This document shows, piece by piece, positions 1-10,553 of a stretch of DNA of 64,000 nt. A program made the translations under genes and the position numbers. Origin of the DNA: Novosphingobium resinovorum (GTDB lineage Bacteria > Pseudomonadota > Alphaproteobacteria > Sphingomonadales > Sphingomonadaceae); NCBI RefSeq assembly GCF_001742225.1, contig NZ_CP017075.1:868001-932000 (forward strand). The letters are read 5' to 3'. The notes under the pieces were generated by a model. It saw nothing but the letters and a program-made list of their open reading frames with translations, was not told where the DNA came from and did no database searches. Position 1 is the stretch's first letter. Every line of letters starts with the position of its first letter.

Positions 1-1
1 C

Positions 2-187
2 GAGGGCGCCCTTGCAGGCGGCGCGCTCGGCGCGGGCGTCGGCGCGATCGCTGGCGGTGACGTCGGCACGGGCGCGGCGATCGGCGCTGCAGCGGGCGCG
101 GTGGCGGGTTCGCAGGCCAAGAAGAACGACCGTGGCTGCTATCGTTACGATCGTCGCGGCGACCGTTACTGGGATCGCGATTGCTGA
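2..187 (+). CDS. Glycine-zipper protein, C-terminal fragment
   Basis: Partial gene entering from the left edge and open from base 2 to a TGA at 185-187; 61 residues are visible. The first 40 residues are a Gly/Ala repeat of glycine-zipper type (GALAGGALGAGVGAIAGG and a second similar block), which in this family forms a membrane-inserting helical hairpin, usually in an outer-membrane lipoprotein or small envelope protein. The tail is basic and aromatic (CYRYDRRGDRYWDRDC), typical of short sphingomonad YMGG-like proteins. The N-terminus, and therefore any signal peptide or lipobox, lies outside the window. Another frame is also open here but gives only a low-complexity Arg/Ala protein. Confidence 0.7.
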   Translation, partial: EGALAGGALGAGVGAIAGGDVGTGAAIGAAAGAVAGSQAKKNDRGCYRYDRRGDRYWDRDC

Positions 188-245
188 TCCTCTCAGGGAA
201 TAGAACTAAGAAAGGCGCGGACACGGCGGTGTTCGCTCCTTTCTT

Positions 246-713
246 TCAGCGGAACGGCAGAATCCCGCGATAGGCTGCCAGTTCCGGCGCTCCGGGAAAG
301 TGCAGCCCCTCACGCAGCAGAAAGACGTGCCGCACGATCTCCGCCTGCTGCTCGATGCCATAGCGATCGAGTGTCCAGCCTGGTCTCAGCACGTAGTCGT
401 AACGGCATAGCGGATGACGCATCAGGGGCAGATACCAGCGTCCCTTGCGCTGGGTTTGCCACACATGGGTCATCTCGTGGATGAACAACCCCTGCAGTCC
501 CGGCGCAGCGCGCGAGAAATCATCCAGATAGAGATCGCTACGGGGATGGAAGTGCAGGTGCCCGCAAGGCGCCATGACCGTGTTGACGGGCTGGAATGGG
601 AACCATCGGCGGCGACGGACACGCACCGGCGCGCAGTCCACCGCATTCCCGAAGATCGAGCGGACGAGATCGACCTCGCCCGCCGTCAGCGCCCGCTCGT
701 TCCCTTGATCCAC
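246..713 (-). CDS. HEMTH-motif putative zinc metalloprotease-like protein
   Basis: 155 residues from a GTG start; no in-frame ATG gives a sensible protein. The centre carries HEMTHVWQ, an HExxH zinc-binding and catalytic signature of the zincin superfamily, and a conserved-looking EQQAEIVRH segment follows about 50 residues later that could supply the third zinc ligand. No signal peptide is visible, so it is probably cytoplasmic. I recall similar short proteins annotated as vgr-related in sphingomonads; that label is not evidence of a type VI role and no secretion genes are nearby. It lies 14 bases downstream of the copper chaperone gene on the same strand and may be co-transcribed with it. 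Protease activity is inferred from the motif only. Confidence 0.6.
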   Translation of the reverse strand: MDQGNERALTAGEVDLVRSIFGNAVDCAPVRVRRRRWFPFQPVNTVMAPCGHLHFHPRSDLYLDDFSRAAPGLQGLFIHEMTHVWQTQRKGRWYLPLMRHPLCRYDYVLRPGWTLDRYGIEQQAEIVRHVFLLREGLHFPGAPELAAYRGILPFR

Positions 714-727
714 AGCCGCACCGACGA

Positions 728-1300
728 TCAGTGCTGCATTCCTTCCATGCTGCCGTGATCCATACCCTCATGGCTCATGCCACCGCCCCCCGTATCGCTC
801 CCCAGGGCCTCGACCTGCAGCGGCATCGACAACTTGTCGCCGTCCGAGAACGTCAGGGTCAGCTCCGCCTTGCCGCCGGGCTTGAGGCCGGGCGAGACGT
901 CGAAGACCATCACGTGCAGCCCGCCCGGCGCGAAGACCATCGAGGCGCCCGGGTCGATCGGCAGGCTGTCGACCTTGGCCATGCTGCCGCCGTTGCTCTG
1001 GTGCATCTCCGCCTTAGCCGCGCCGGAGACATGGACACCTGCCAGCGTAACCGGCTCGGCGCCGTCGTTGCGCACCGTAAAGTAGACTGCGCCCGGGCGT
1101 CCAGCCACGATCGGAAGCACCAGCTTGCCGTCGCTCGCCACCATGCCGGGCTTGGCGTCGGGGCCGGAAAGGGTGGCCTCATTCGATTCGGTCGGGCTGT
1201 CGGGCGTCTTGCCGCAACCGGCGACCATGGAAATCAGCGCCACGGAGCAGATCAGGGCCAGCGAGGCACGGGGGGGCAGGTTACGTTTGGTCACAGGCAT
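728..1300 (-). CDS. PCu(A)C-family periplasmic copper chaperone, lipoprotein
   Basis: 190 residues. The N-terminus is a lipoprotein signal peptide ending in the lipobox MVAGC, with Cys29 as the predicted lipidation site. The rest is a PCu(A)C (DUF461) cupredoxin-like domain with the expected copper ligands: MHQS near the middle, a downstream Met, and LHVMVFD, following the H(M)x10Mx21HxM pattern of the family. The C-terminal tail is rich in His and Met (MSHEGMDHGSMEGMQH), another likely copper site. The family delivers Cu(I) to the CuA or CuB centre of cytochrome oxidase in the periplasm. No oxidase gene is in the window. The HEMTH gene lies just downstream on the same strand. Confidence 0.88.
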   Translation of the reverse strand: MPVTKRNLPPRASLALICSVALISMVAGCGKTPDSPTESNEATLSGPDAKPGMVASDGKLVLPIVAGRPGAVYFTVRNDGAEPVTLAGVHVSGAAKAEMHQSNGGSMAKVDSLPIDPGASMVFAPGGLHVMVFDVSPGLKPGGKAELTLTFSDGDKLSMPLQVEALGSDTGGGGMSHEGMDHGSMEGMQH

Positions 1301-1355
1301 TTCCCTTTGTTATGCCCCGTTTCTGAATCGTTGCGCCTAATGCCATTCACACAGG

Positions 1356-1383
1356 CTTGTTCCAAGCGAAACGTCACCTATAT
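1356..1383 (+). promoter_or_regulatory. Probable sigma-32 heat-shock promoter of dnaKJ
   Basis: CTTG at 1356-1359 and CCTATAT at 1377-1383 are separated by 17 bases, matching the alphaproteobacterial sigma-32 pattern (CTTG-N17/18-CYTATNT). It lies 105 bases upstream of the dnaK start and on its strand. An AACGTCACC direct repeat (around 1369 and 1401) overlaps and follows it. Confidence 0.6.
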
Positions 1384-1488
1384 CCGGCCTCGACGACTTG
1401 GAACGTCACCGAGCCGTGCAAGCTGCCTTGCCTTGTGTAAGGGAGGCGATCCGCACGGTGTCACCCACTGACGTGAGGAATGGGGATA

Positions 1489-3393
<1,905 letters not shown>

Positions 3394-3474
3394 CAAGTCC
3401 TGATGAAAACCCTGGCCGCCACCTGTGCAAACCGCGCCGGTGGCGGTTAAGGTATTCCGACGGGGAAATATCAC

Positions 3475-4599
3475 GTGTCAGCGACTGAAATCGACTATTA
3501 CGAATTGCTCGAGGTAGAGCGCACTGCGGACGACAAGGTCCTCAAGTCGGCCTACCGCAAGCTCGCCATGCGCTTCCACCCGGACAAGAACCCGGGCTGC
3601 GCCGATTCCGAGGCACGCTTCAAGCAGATCAGCGAGGCTTACGACTGCCTCAAGGACCCGCAGAAGCGCGCGGCCTACGATCGCTATGGCCATGCCGCGT
3701 TCCAGCAGGGCGCAGGCGGCGGTCAGGCCAGCGGAGACTTCGGCGATATCGGCGACATCTTCGAATCCATCTTCGGCAGCGCTTTCGGTGGCGGTGCTCG
3801 TCAGCAGCAGCGGCGCGGCGCCGACTTGCGCTACGACATGGAAGTCAGCCTCGACGAAGCGTTCCGGGGCAAGAGCACCGAGATCACCATCGAAGTCTCG
3901 CAATCGTGCGAACCCTGCAACGGTTCGGGCGCACAGCCCGGCACCGGCAAGCGAGGCTGCTCGATGTGCGGCGGCCACGGCAAGGTCCGGGCGCAGCAGG
4001 GTTTCTTCGTGGTCGAGCGCACCTGCCCCACCTGCCATGGCCGGGGCGAGGTGATCGAGAAGCCCTGCCGTTCGTGCGGCGGCGAGGGCCGGGTGGACAA
4101 GCCACAGACGCTGCAGGTGGACATTCCGCCGGGCGTCGATTCGGGCACCCGCATCCGCCTCTCCGGCAAGGGCGAGGCCGGGCCGTTCGGCTCGCCTCCG
4201 GGCGATCTCTACATCTTCCTCCACGTCAAGCGCCACCGCGTGTTCGAGCGTGACGGGACGACGCTGGTGACCAAGGTGCCGATCACCTTCACCACGGCGG
4301 CGCTGGGCGGCTCGATCGAGATCCCCGGCATCGATGGCGAGGCGATCCAGCTCGACATTCCGGCAGGCATCCAGTCCGGCAAGCAACTGCGCAAGCGCGG
4401 TGAAGGCATGCCGGTGCTGCAGGGCCGGGGCCGCGGCGACCTCGTGATCGAGATCGCGGTGGAAACCCCGACCAAGCTGTCGGCGCGCCAGAAGGAAATC
4501 CTGCGCGAGCTGCAGTCGACCGAGACCGGCGATGAATGCCCGCAGTCGAAGGGCTTCTTCGACCGCATCAAGGACGCCTGGACCGACCTGACGGAGTAA
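3475..4599 (+). CDS. dnaJ: Hsp40 co-chaperone DnaJ
   Basis: 374 residues from a GTG start preceded by a GGGGAAA ribosome site. The J domain (about 1-70) carries HPDKN, which stimulates DnaK ATPase. A Gly/Phe-rich stretch follows, then four zinc-finger repeats of CxxCxGxG type (CEPCNGSG, CSMCGGHG, CPTCHGRG, CRSCGGEG) and the two beta-barrel substrate-binding domains. This is the complete type I DnaJ layout. It follows dnaK on the same strand, so the two are probably one heat-shock operon. The protein presents unfolded clients to DnaK in the cytoplasm. Confidence 0.99.
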   Translation: MSATEIDYYELLEVERTADDKVLKSAYRKLAMRFHPDKNPGCADSEARFKQISEAYDCLKDPQKRAAYDRYGHAAFQQGAGGGQASGDFGDIGDIFESIFGSAFGGGARQQQRRGADLRYDMEVSLDEAFRGKSTEITIEVSQSCEPCNGSGAQPGTGKRGCSMCGGHGKVRAQQGFFVVERTCPTCHGRGEVIEKPCRSCGGEGRVDKPQTLQVDIPPGVDSGTRIRLSGKGEAGPFGSPPGDLYIFLHVKRHRVFERDGTTLVTKVPITFTTAALGGSIEIPGIDGEAIQLDIPAGIQSGKQLRKRGEGMPVLQGRGRGDLVIEIAVETPTKLSARQKEILRELQSTETGDECPQSKGFFDRIKDAWTDLTE

Positions 4600-4605
4600 G
4601 TGGCG

Positions 4606-4636
4606 AGCGGGTAGAGCCGATTTTGGCTCACCCGCT
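4606..4636 (+). terminator. Hairpin after dnaJ
   Basis: AGCGGGT (4606-4612) pairs with ACCCGCT (4630-4636), and an inner GAGCC/GGCTC stem closes a GATTTT loop. It begins seven bases after the dnaJ stop. No strong U-tract follows, so it may stabilise the 3' end rather than terminate. Confidence 0.5.
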
Positions 4637-4652
4637 TCCCATTCCAACCTCG

Positions 4653-4680
4653 CATTGCTTCGCTACGCTCGCAATGACGA
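4653..4680. repeat. REP-like palindrome, copy 1
   Basis: CATTGC and GCAATG arms flank TTCGCTACGCTC and are followed by ACGA. The same unit recurs at 13981-14014 and, as a perfect pair, at 16474-16551. It lies between the convergent dnaJ and patatin genes, the usual position for such elements. Confidence 0.75.
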
Positions 4681-4691
4681 ACTGCGGCTTC

Positions 4692-7016
4692 CTATTTCCC
4701 TGCCAGGACCTCGCGCCTGATCCGCTGCACCAGCCCCGGGTCGGCGCGCAGTCGCTGCTTCTCCTCGTCGAGAATCGCCAGGAAGGCGCGTCGTTTGAAC
4801 CCCAGCAGTTCCGGCGCGGAAATCGCATGCTCCGCCGACAGCGTCGAGGCCATGAGGTCCATCATCCGCTCGGCGCCGTGGAGCCGTCCCCAGAGATAGT
4901 CGTTCTCCCGGTAGCTGCGGCTGAAGAACGCGCCGAAGTTGAAGAACTCCTTGCCGCGCAGCGTTTCCTCGCGAAGTCCGTCGCGGATCGCGTGGCAGTC
5001 CTCCGGCGAGATGCGATCGACCAGCACGGGATCGAACTCGGTCAGCCCCTCGCCGCGCAGCAGAGGAAGAGTGACGGTGTCGTAGAACGGGAAGCCCAGG
5101 TAGGCCAGCAGCACTCGCCGCCGCAGCGCCTGCGGCATGGCGGACAGTGCCTCGGCCAGCAGTTCGTCCACTGCGGCGTCGGTTTCCAGCAGGCTCCTTG
5201 CCTGCGCCATGTGATCGACGACGGACTGAGGATCTTCGAAGAACATGCGCGCCAGCGCCGGAAAATCCTCGCCAAGCGCAACCAGCGGTTCCCGGTCGAT
5301 GTAAAGCGCCAGCGCACGATAGATGGCCGTGCGGGCTGCGTCGCGGTCCTGATCGGTAACGCCGGGTTCGGCCTCCCACTCCTGCGTCACGCGGCGGGCG
5401 AGCAACCGCAGACGCCGCACCCGGAAGGGCAGGTCGTGCGTACGGAAGAATTCGATCATCGCCGGCGAATGTGCATCTCGCAGCCCTTGCGCCCGGTCGA
5501 GGCCGTTCGCGGCAAGATGCGCGATCAGCCGGTCACGCACCGGCTCGGGTGAATGCAGTTCGAACTCGGGCGCCGCTTCGAAGACCATGCGCGCCAGCAT
5601 CGCGGTGATGCCGCTGAACTTGACTTGCGCATAGCCGTGATAGGCGAAGCCCGCCTGCTCGAACGCCGCGAACTGCGCCTTGGTGCGCCATGCCGAAAGG
5701 CGCTTCGGTGTCGGTCGGTCGAGGAAGAAGGTTCCCCCGAACAGCTTCTCCACCGTCTCCTCGATCTCCGGGCGCAGCGCCACCACGATCTCGCGCAGCG
5801 CCGCCATCTCGCGCGAGCGTTGCTCCAGCGCCTCGAGGTTGTCGCGGATCGGTTGCTCGCGCGGGATGGCGGAAAGCGAACCGAAGATCACCGGGAAGAA
5901 CCCCGGCAACTGATCGTCCCGGCGCATCTCCGCCCCGAGATGGTCGGGAGTGGGGTCGATGTAGACGAAGCGCCGGTCCACTTCCCGCGCGGCGGGACGG
6001 TCGCGCAGGGCTTCCATGGCATCGGCGAACGGCGCGTTCACCAGCACCGAGCCGTCGATGAGCGAAACGCAGCCGAGATCGCCGCGCCGGGCATGCTCGG
6101 GCATGATCCGGGCGAGGAACGCATCGCGCGTCGGCCAGGCCTCGCCCTGTTCGTCGACAAGGCGATCGATCTCGCTGATCTGCAGAGGCGGGAAGGCGCC
6201 CGGGAAGCTCGCCGAGGCGCGCGCCGCCATCACCAGCTCGGGAATCGGCGCCAGCGCAGCACCTTGCGTGCCGACTTTCGCGCGGAAGCTGAAGGTCAGG
6301 CGATGTTCGCTTTCCAGTACCATCTGAGGGGAATGGAGGCGCAGCGTCTCCAGATGGCCCTTGAAGTCGGTCGCCGTCACGAAGAGGTCCAGCGGGTGCC
6401 CGGCCGGCAGCAAAGGCCGGCCTGCCGGAACCTTGCTCATCGCCGTCAGTGCACGGTGCAGGAGCCGCGAAAAGCCGATCCCTCCGAACGGCGGCTCGAA
6501 CCAGCGCGAGCGCACGAGGCGTGACAGCTTCTCGCGCACTTCCGCCCGTGTCTCGGGTGCTACGCTTTCGCTGACGGCGTTGCCCGGGCGGTGCAGCAGA
6601 TAAGTGACGAGCGGGGTCGCCCAGAACTTCGCGGCTTTCGACCAGGGCTTCGCCTCGGGATCGAGCAGTACGTCCACGTCGGCGGTATCGAGCCACAAGT
6701 CGGTCAGCGGCTCCAGCGACTGGCCGGAATTGATCGCCTGCGCCAGGAAGATGGAGTTGATTCCGCCCGCGCTCGCTCCCGCGACGATGTCGGTGAGTAT
6801 CCGGAGGCGCAAGTTGCCGGCAGTCTCGAGCCGTCTGAGCAGGTCGAGATAAACCGCAGCGCTGCCTTGCGGCGCCTCCTCGTCAGCCGCGTTCGCCCAC
6901 GCGGCGCGGCTCGCCTGCAGGGCCTTCCACAGCTCCTTGGTGACGCCATGCATGTAAACGGCGAGGCTGACACCCCCATAACAGACCAGAGCGATCCGCA
7001 GTTCTTTTTGCTGCAT
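4692..7016 (-). CDS. Large patatin-like phospholipase (DUF3376-type)
   Basis: 774 residues. The N-terminal half is a patatin domain: an oxyanion-type motif near the start (CYGGVSLAVYMHG), the nucleophile elbow GASAGG with Ser82, and the second member of the Ser-Asp dyad in LIDGSVLVNAPF near residue 320. Patatins of this family hydrolyse acyl esters of phospholipids. The roughly 400-residue C-terminal half is helical and not recognisable as an enzyme, as in other long bacterial patatins. No signal peptide is seen, so it is cytoplasmic or membrane-associated. It is divergent from radA (71 bases apart) and convergent with dnaJ. Its true substrate is not known from the sequence. Confidence 0.85.
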   Translation of the reverse strand: MQQKELRIALVCYGGVSLAVYMHGVTKELWKALQASRAAWANAADEEAPQGSAAVYLDLLRRLETAGNLRLRILTDIVAGASAGGINSIFLAQAINSGQSLEPLTDLWLDTADVDVLLDPEAKPWSKAAKFWATPLVTYLLHRPGNAVSESVAPETRAEVREKLSRLVRSRWFEPPFGGIGFSRLLHRALTAMSKVPAGRPLLPAGHPLDLFVTATDFKGHLETLRLHSPQMVLESEHRLTFSFRAKVGTQGAALAPIPELVMAARASASFPGAFPPLQISEIDRLVDEQGEAWPTRDAFLARIMPEHARRGDLGCVSLIDGSVLVNAPFADAMEALRDRPAAREVDRRFVYIDPTPDHLGAEMRRDDQLPGFFPVIFGSLSAIPREQPIRDNLEALEQRSREMAALREIVVALRPEIEETVEKLFGGTFFLDRPTPKRLSAWRTKAQFAAFEQAGFAYHGYAQVKFSGITAMLARMVFEAAPEFELHSPEPVRDRLIAHLAANGLDRAQGLRDAHSPAMIEFFRTHDLPFRVRRLRLLARRVTQEWEAEPGVTDQDRDAARTAIYRALALYIDREPLVALGEDFPALARMFFEDPQSVVDHMAQARSLLETDAAVDELLAEALSAMPQALRRRVLLAYLGFPFYDTVTLPLLRGEGLTEFDPVLVDRISPEDCHAIRDGLREETLRGKEFFNFGAFFSRSYRENDYLWGRLHGAERMMDLMASTLSAEHAISAPELLGFKRRAFLAILDEEKQRLRADPGLVQRIRREVLAGK

Positions 7017-7086
7017 GCGGGTTATCTTACGCAGGGTTACAGGATTGGCAATTGCGTTCTCATTCCGTTCCGTTTACGCGGGCGGC

Positions 7087-8454
7087 ATGGCGAAACCCAA
7101 ACGTCGATATGTCTGCCAGGCCTGCGGGGGCGTCTCCACCCGATGGCAGGGCCAATGCCCGGATTGCGGGGAGTGGAACACGCTTGCGGAGGACGCGCCG
7201 CAGACGGTGTTCTCGGCGAAGCATGATTTGTCCTCGGGCGGACGTCCGATCCAGTTTACCCCGCTCGACCAGCCTGGCGAAGTGCCCAGGCGGCAGACGA
7301 GCGGCATATCGGAATTCGACCGCGCGCTCGGAGGAGGGCTCGTGCCCGGCTCCGCCATTCTGATGGGCGGCGATCCCGGTATCGGCAAGTCCACGCTGCT
7401 GCTGCAGGTTTCCGCCAACGTCGCCCAAGCAGGAGGGCTGTCGGTCTACGTCAGCGGTGAGGAAGCGGCAGGGCAAGTGCGCCTTCGGGCCGAGCGCCTC
7501 GGGCTGTCCAGGGCGCCGATCCAGCTCGCGGCGGCAACGTCGGTACGGGATATTCTCACCACGCTGGGGATGATGGACAAGCCATCGTTGCTGGTGATCG
7601 ATTCGATCCAGACGATGCATTCCGACCAGATCGAAGGCGCGCCGGGCACGGTCAGTCAGGTGCGCGGCTGTGCCTTCGAACTGATCCGCTATGCCAAGGA
7701 AAACGGCGTCACCCTTGTCCTCGTCGGCCACGTCACCAAGGACGGCAGCATCGCCGGTCCCCGCGTGCTGGAACACATGGTCGACGTGGTGATGAGCTTC
7801 GAGGGAGAGCGCAGCCACCAGTACCGCATCCTGCGTTCGATCAAGAACCGTTTCGGCCCGGTGGACGAAATCGGCGTGTTCTCGATGGAAGGCTCGGGGC
7901 TGGCTGAAGTCGGCAATCCCTCGATGCTTTTCCTCTCGGGTCGTGAGGAACCGATGGCGGGCAGCGCCGTGTTCCCGGCGATGGAAGGCACCCGCCCCGT
8001 ACTGGTGGAAATCCAGGCGCTTATCGTCCGGCTGCAGAGCGGCGCCACGCCGCGCCGCGCGGTGGTGGGCTGGGATTCGGGCCGCATGGCGATGCTGCTG
8101 GCGGTGCTGGAGGCGCGCTGCGGGCTCAGTTTCTCGAATGCCGAAGTCTACCTCAACGTTGCGGGCGGATACCGGCTAGGTGATCCGGCCGCAGACCTTG
8201 CCGTGGCGGCGGCGCTGGTCTCGGCGCTCGGCGACAAGCCCTTGTCCACGGATGCCGTATGGTTCGGCGAAGTCTCGCTGGCCGGAGAGATCAGGCCGGT
8301 GGCCCATGCCTCGATCCGGCAGCGCGAATCGGCCAAGCTGGGGTTCTCGAAAGCGTTCGGTCCTGCGAACGGTCCGGTGCCGGAAAAGGGCCTGACGTTT
8401 TCCGGGCTGACGATGCTGCCCAACCTCGTTGACCGCATCCTGTCCGATGCCTAA
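7087..8454 (+). CDS. radA: DNA repair ATPase RadA
   Basis: 455 residues, starting at the ATG for MAKPKRRYVCQACGG; an upstream in-frame extension of 24 codons does not resemble the family. It has an N-terminal C4 zinc finger (Cys10, 13, 24, 27), a RecA-like ATPase core with Walker A GDPGIGKST, the RadA-specific KNRFG motif and a C-terminal Lon-protease-like domain. RadA drives branch migration and processing of recombination intermediates in the cytoplasm. It is followed 12 bases later by cvpA, so they probably share a transcript, as I recall is common in alphaproteobacteria. Confidence 0.97.
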   Translation: MAKPKRRYVCQACGGVSTRWQGQCPDCGEWNTLAEDAPQTVFSAKHDLSSGGRPIQFTPLDQPGEVPRRQTSGISEFDRALGGGLVPGSAILMGGDPGIGKSTLLLQVSANVAQAGGLSVYVSGEEAAGQVRLRAERLGLSRAPIQLAAATSVRDILTTLGMMDKPSLLVIDSIQTMHSDQIEGAPGTVSQVRGCAFELIRYAKENGVTLVLVGHVTKDGSIAGPRVLEHMVDVVMSFEGERSHQYRILRSIKNRFGPVDEIGVFSMEGSGLAEVGNPSMLFLSGREEPMAGSAVFPAMEGTRPVLVEIQALIVRLQSGATPRRAVVGWDSGRMAMLLAVLEARCGLSFSNAEVYLNVAGGYRLGDPAADLAVAAALVSALGDKPLSTDAVWFGEVSLAGEIRPVAHASIRQRESAKLGFSKAFGPANGPVPEKGLTFSGLTMLPNLVDRILSDA

Positions 8455-8466
8455 TTCAGCGAGTCT

Positions 8467-8994
8467 ATGACTGGCTTCGACATCGCCGTCCTCCTCTTCG
8501 TGGGAATTGGCGCCATTACCGGCTTCATTCGCGGCTTCGTGCAGGAAATCCTTGCACTTGCCGCGTGGATTTTCGCCATTTTCGCCATCCGGCTGTTCCA
8601 TACGCCGCTGACAGCGGCACTGGGCGATTACATCAGTTCGGATTCGGGGGCGGCGGTGCTGGCCTTCGCGCTGCTGCTGGGCATTCCGTTTCTGGCGGTC
8701 AAGCTGGTCGCCAAGTGGGCCGGTGCCAAGAGCCGCGCCTCCGTGCTCGGCCCGATCGACCGGGTGCTGGGCTTCGGGTTCGGCGCGGTGAAGGGCGTCA
8801 TCGTGATCGTGCTGGGCTTCTCGGTGCTGGTCTTGGGCTACGATACGATCTGGGGCATCGGCGGCCGTCCCGAATGGATCACGCAGGCCCGTACCTACCC
8901 CTTCATCAACGCCAGCAGCGAAGCGCTGGTCCAGCTCATCGCCGAACGCCGTGCCGAGGCCCGTGCGGCCGAAGCAGCGCACGAAGCGCAGTAA
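8467..8994 (+). CDS. cvpA: CvpA family inner-membrane protein
   Basis: 175 residues with about four transmembrane helices: residues 5-25 and 30-48 (starting with the family motif DIAVLLFVGIGAITGFIRGF), one near 65-82 (AVLAFALLLGIPFLAVK), and one around 100-125 (GAVKGVIVIVLGFSVLVLG). The C-terminus is soluble and Ala/Glu/Arg rich. CvpA proteins affect colicin V production in E. coli and envelope and bile tolerance in other bacteria; the molecular role is unsettled. It sits between radA and the IscU-like gene on the same strand with gaps of 12 and 7 bases. Confidence 0.88.
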   Translation: MTGFDIAVLLFVGIGAITGFIRGFVQEILALAAWIFAIFAIRLFHTPLTAALGDYISSDSGAAVLAFALLLGIPFLAVKLVAKWAGAKSRASVLGPIDRVLGFGFGAVKGVIVIVLGFSVLVLGYDTIWGIGGRPEWITQARTYPFINASSEALVQLIAERRAEARAAEAAHEAQ

Positions 8995-9001
8995 GACCGG
9001 C

Positions 9002-9421
9002 GTGTCCACGGCCGTACTTTATACGCCGGACGTTCTCGCACTCGCGATCGAACTGGCCCGTCATCCGCTGACCGACGACTTGCCCCTGCGCGGCGAAGCC
9101 CGTTCGCGCAGTTGCGGCAGCACGATAGCGCTGGGCCTCGCCTTCGACGATGCCGGTGCGATCGCGCGCGTCGGGCTGCGCAGCCACGCCTGCGCGATCG
9201 GGCAGGCCTCCGCCGCTATCTTCGCCCGCAATGCACCGGGCGCGTCCGTCAAGGACATCCTTGCGACGCGCGCCGCCGTGGTAGCGTGGCTGGCAGGCGA
9301 GGGCGCATTGCCGCAATGGCCCGGATTCGCCGCGATCTCCGCCGCGCGGGACTATCCTGCGCGGCACGGTGCGGTCCTGCTGCCATGGAATGCGGCGGTC
9401 GAGGCGATCTCCCACATCTGA
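9002..9421 (+). CDS. IscU/SufU-like iron-sulfur scaffold family protein
   Basis: 139 residues from a GTG start seven bases after cvpA; an upstream extension overlapping cvpA gives a basic run with no family similarity. The fold signature is IscU/NifU-N: Cys in SRSCGSTIAL and Cys in RSHACAIGQASAAIFA match the first two cluster ligands. At the third ligand position the sequence reads RHGAVLLPW, where SufU/IscU normally has Cys. It may therefore be a divergent scaffold or carrier rather than a full three-cysteine scaffold. I recall alphaproteobacterial relatives with the same replacement. No other isc or suf gene is in the window. Confidence 0.7.
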   Translation: MSTAVLYTPDVLALAIELARHPLTDDLPLRGEARSRSCGSTIALGLAFDDAGAIARVGLRSHACAIGQASAAIFARNAPGASVKDILATRAAVVAWLAGEGALPQWPGFAAISAARDYPARHGAVLLPWNAAVEAISHI

Positions 9422-9461
9422 GCGACTGCAGCCGAGTTGCCCCGGCACGACAGCTGGGTCT

Positions 9462-10523
9462 ATGGGCCATCACGTGACTTCGTATTCCGACCTGCCCGCT
9501 CCGGCGCTCCGCCTGGATCTCGACCAAGACGCGCTGCAATCCAACTGGCGCGCGCTCGACCGCATGTCCGGCGGCGCGCGGGCAGGGGCAGCGGTCAAGG
9601 CGGATGCCTACGGCCTCGGCGTGCACAAGGTCGTACCTGTGCTGCAAGCTGCTGGATGTGACGATTTCTTCGTGGCGCACTGGTCGGAAGTCCGTGCGGT
9701 GCTTGAAGTGGCGAGCCCCGGCTCGCTGTCTGTTCTCCACGGACCGCTGACGCCGCCGGACGCCGCTTATGCGCAGGCGACGGACGTGAAGCCGGTCATC
9801 AACTCGCTCGAACAGGCGCGGCGCTGGATCGACGCCGGAGGCGGGCGCTGCGACCTGATGGTCGATACCGGGATGAACCGTCTGGGCGTGACGCTGGACC
9901 AACTGGGCGAGCCGATGCTGGCACAGCTCGAGATCGACGTCCTGCTCTCGCATCTCGTGGCCGCCGAGGAAGATACGCCACTCAACGTCATCCAGTGCGA
10001 ACGCTGGAACGATGCCCGCACGCGGGTTCGCCACAAGCGGGCAAGCCTCGCCAACAGCGGCGGCATCGCGCTGGGCGAGGCCTATCACGGCGATCTGACC
10101 CGCCCCGGCATTGCCCTTTACGGCGGAGTGCCCCGGCCGGAGATGGCGCCCATGCTGCGCCAGGTCGTTCGCCCGCAGACCGCGATCCTGCAGGTCCGTC
10201 ATGTCGAAGCGGGCGAGACCATCGGCTACAACGCGACGTTCACCGCGCCTGCCGCAATGCGGGTAGGGACGATCGCCCTCGGCTATGCCGACGGCTATTT
10301 GCGGTGCTGGTCTGGCAAGGGACGCTTTTGCGCCGCAGGAACGATTCTGCCGGTACTCGGCCGGGTGAGCATGGACCTCACCGTCGTCGACCTCACCCAC
10401 GCTCCCGACGTTGCGGAGGGCGACTGGATCACGGCGGACTATGCGCTGCCTCAGGCTGCGGTAACCACGGGGCTGTCGCAATATGAGCTGCTGACGTTGC
10501 TCGGCAGGCGGTTCGGGCGCTGA
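9462..10523 (+). CDS. alr: Alanine racemase
   Basis: 353 residues from the ATG at 9462; a GTG at 9474 is an alternative start. It is a fold-type III PLP enzyme with the cofactor lysine in AAVKADAYGLG (Lys46) and the conserved GRVSMDLTVVDLTH segment. It interconverts L- and D-alanine, supplying D-alanine for peptidoglycan, and acts in the cytoplasm. The length is normal. It follows the IscU-like gene by 40 bases on the same strand. The motif around the catalytic tyrosine (AGETIGYNATF) is conserved. Whether this is the biosynthetic or a catabolic (dadX) copy cannot be told; no D-amino-acid dehydrogenase is adjacent. Confidence 0.95.
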   Translation: MGHHVTSYSDLPAPALRLDLDQDALQSNWRALDRMSGGARAGAAVKADAYGLGVHKVVPVLQAAGCDDFFVAHWSEVRAVLEVASPGSLSVLHGPLTPPDAAYAQATDVKPVINSLEQARRWIDAGGGRCDLMVDTGMNRLGVTLDQLGEPMLAQLEIDVLLSHLVAAEEDTPLNVIQCERWNDARTRVRHKRASLANSGGIALGEAYHGDLTRPGIALYGGVPRPEMAPMLRQVVRPQTAILQVRHVEAGETIGYNATFTAPAAMRVGTIALGYADGYLRCWSGKGRFCAAGTILPVLGRVSMDLTVVDLTHAPDVAEGDWITADYALPQAAVTTGLSQYELLTLLGRRFGR

Positions 10524-10553
10524 AAATCGCGGAATTTCCGCCGATTTCCTCTT

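Noticed and set aside
12..203. Arg/Ala-rich open frame at the left edge
   Set aside because: The neighbouring frame encodes a clear glycine-zipper protein ending at 187, and the Arg/Ala frame is its shadow.
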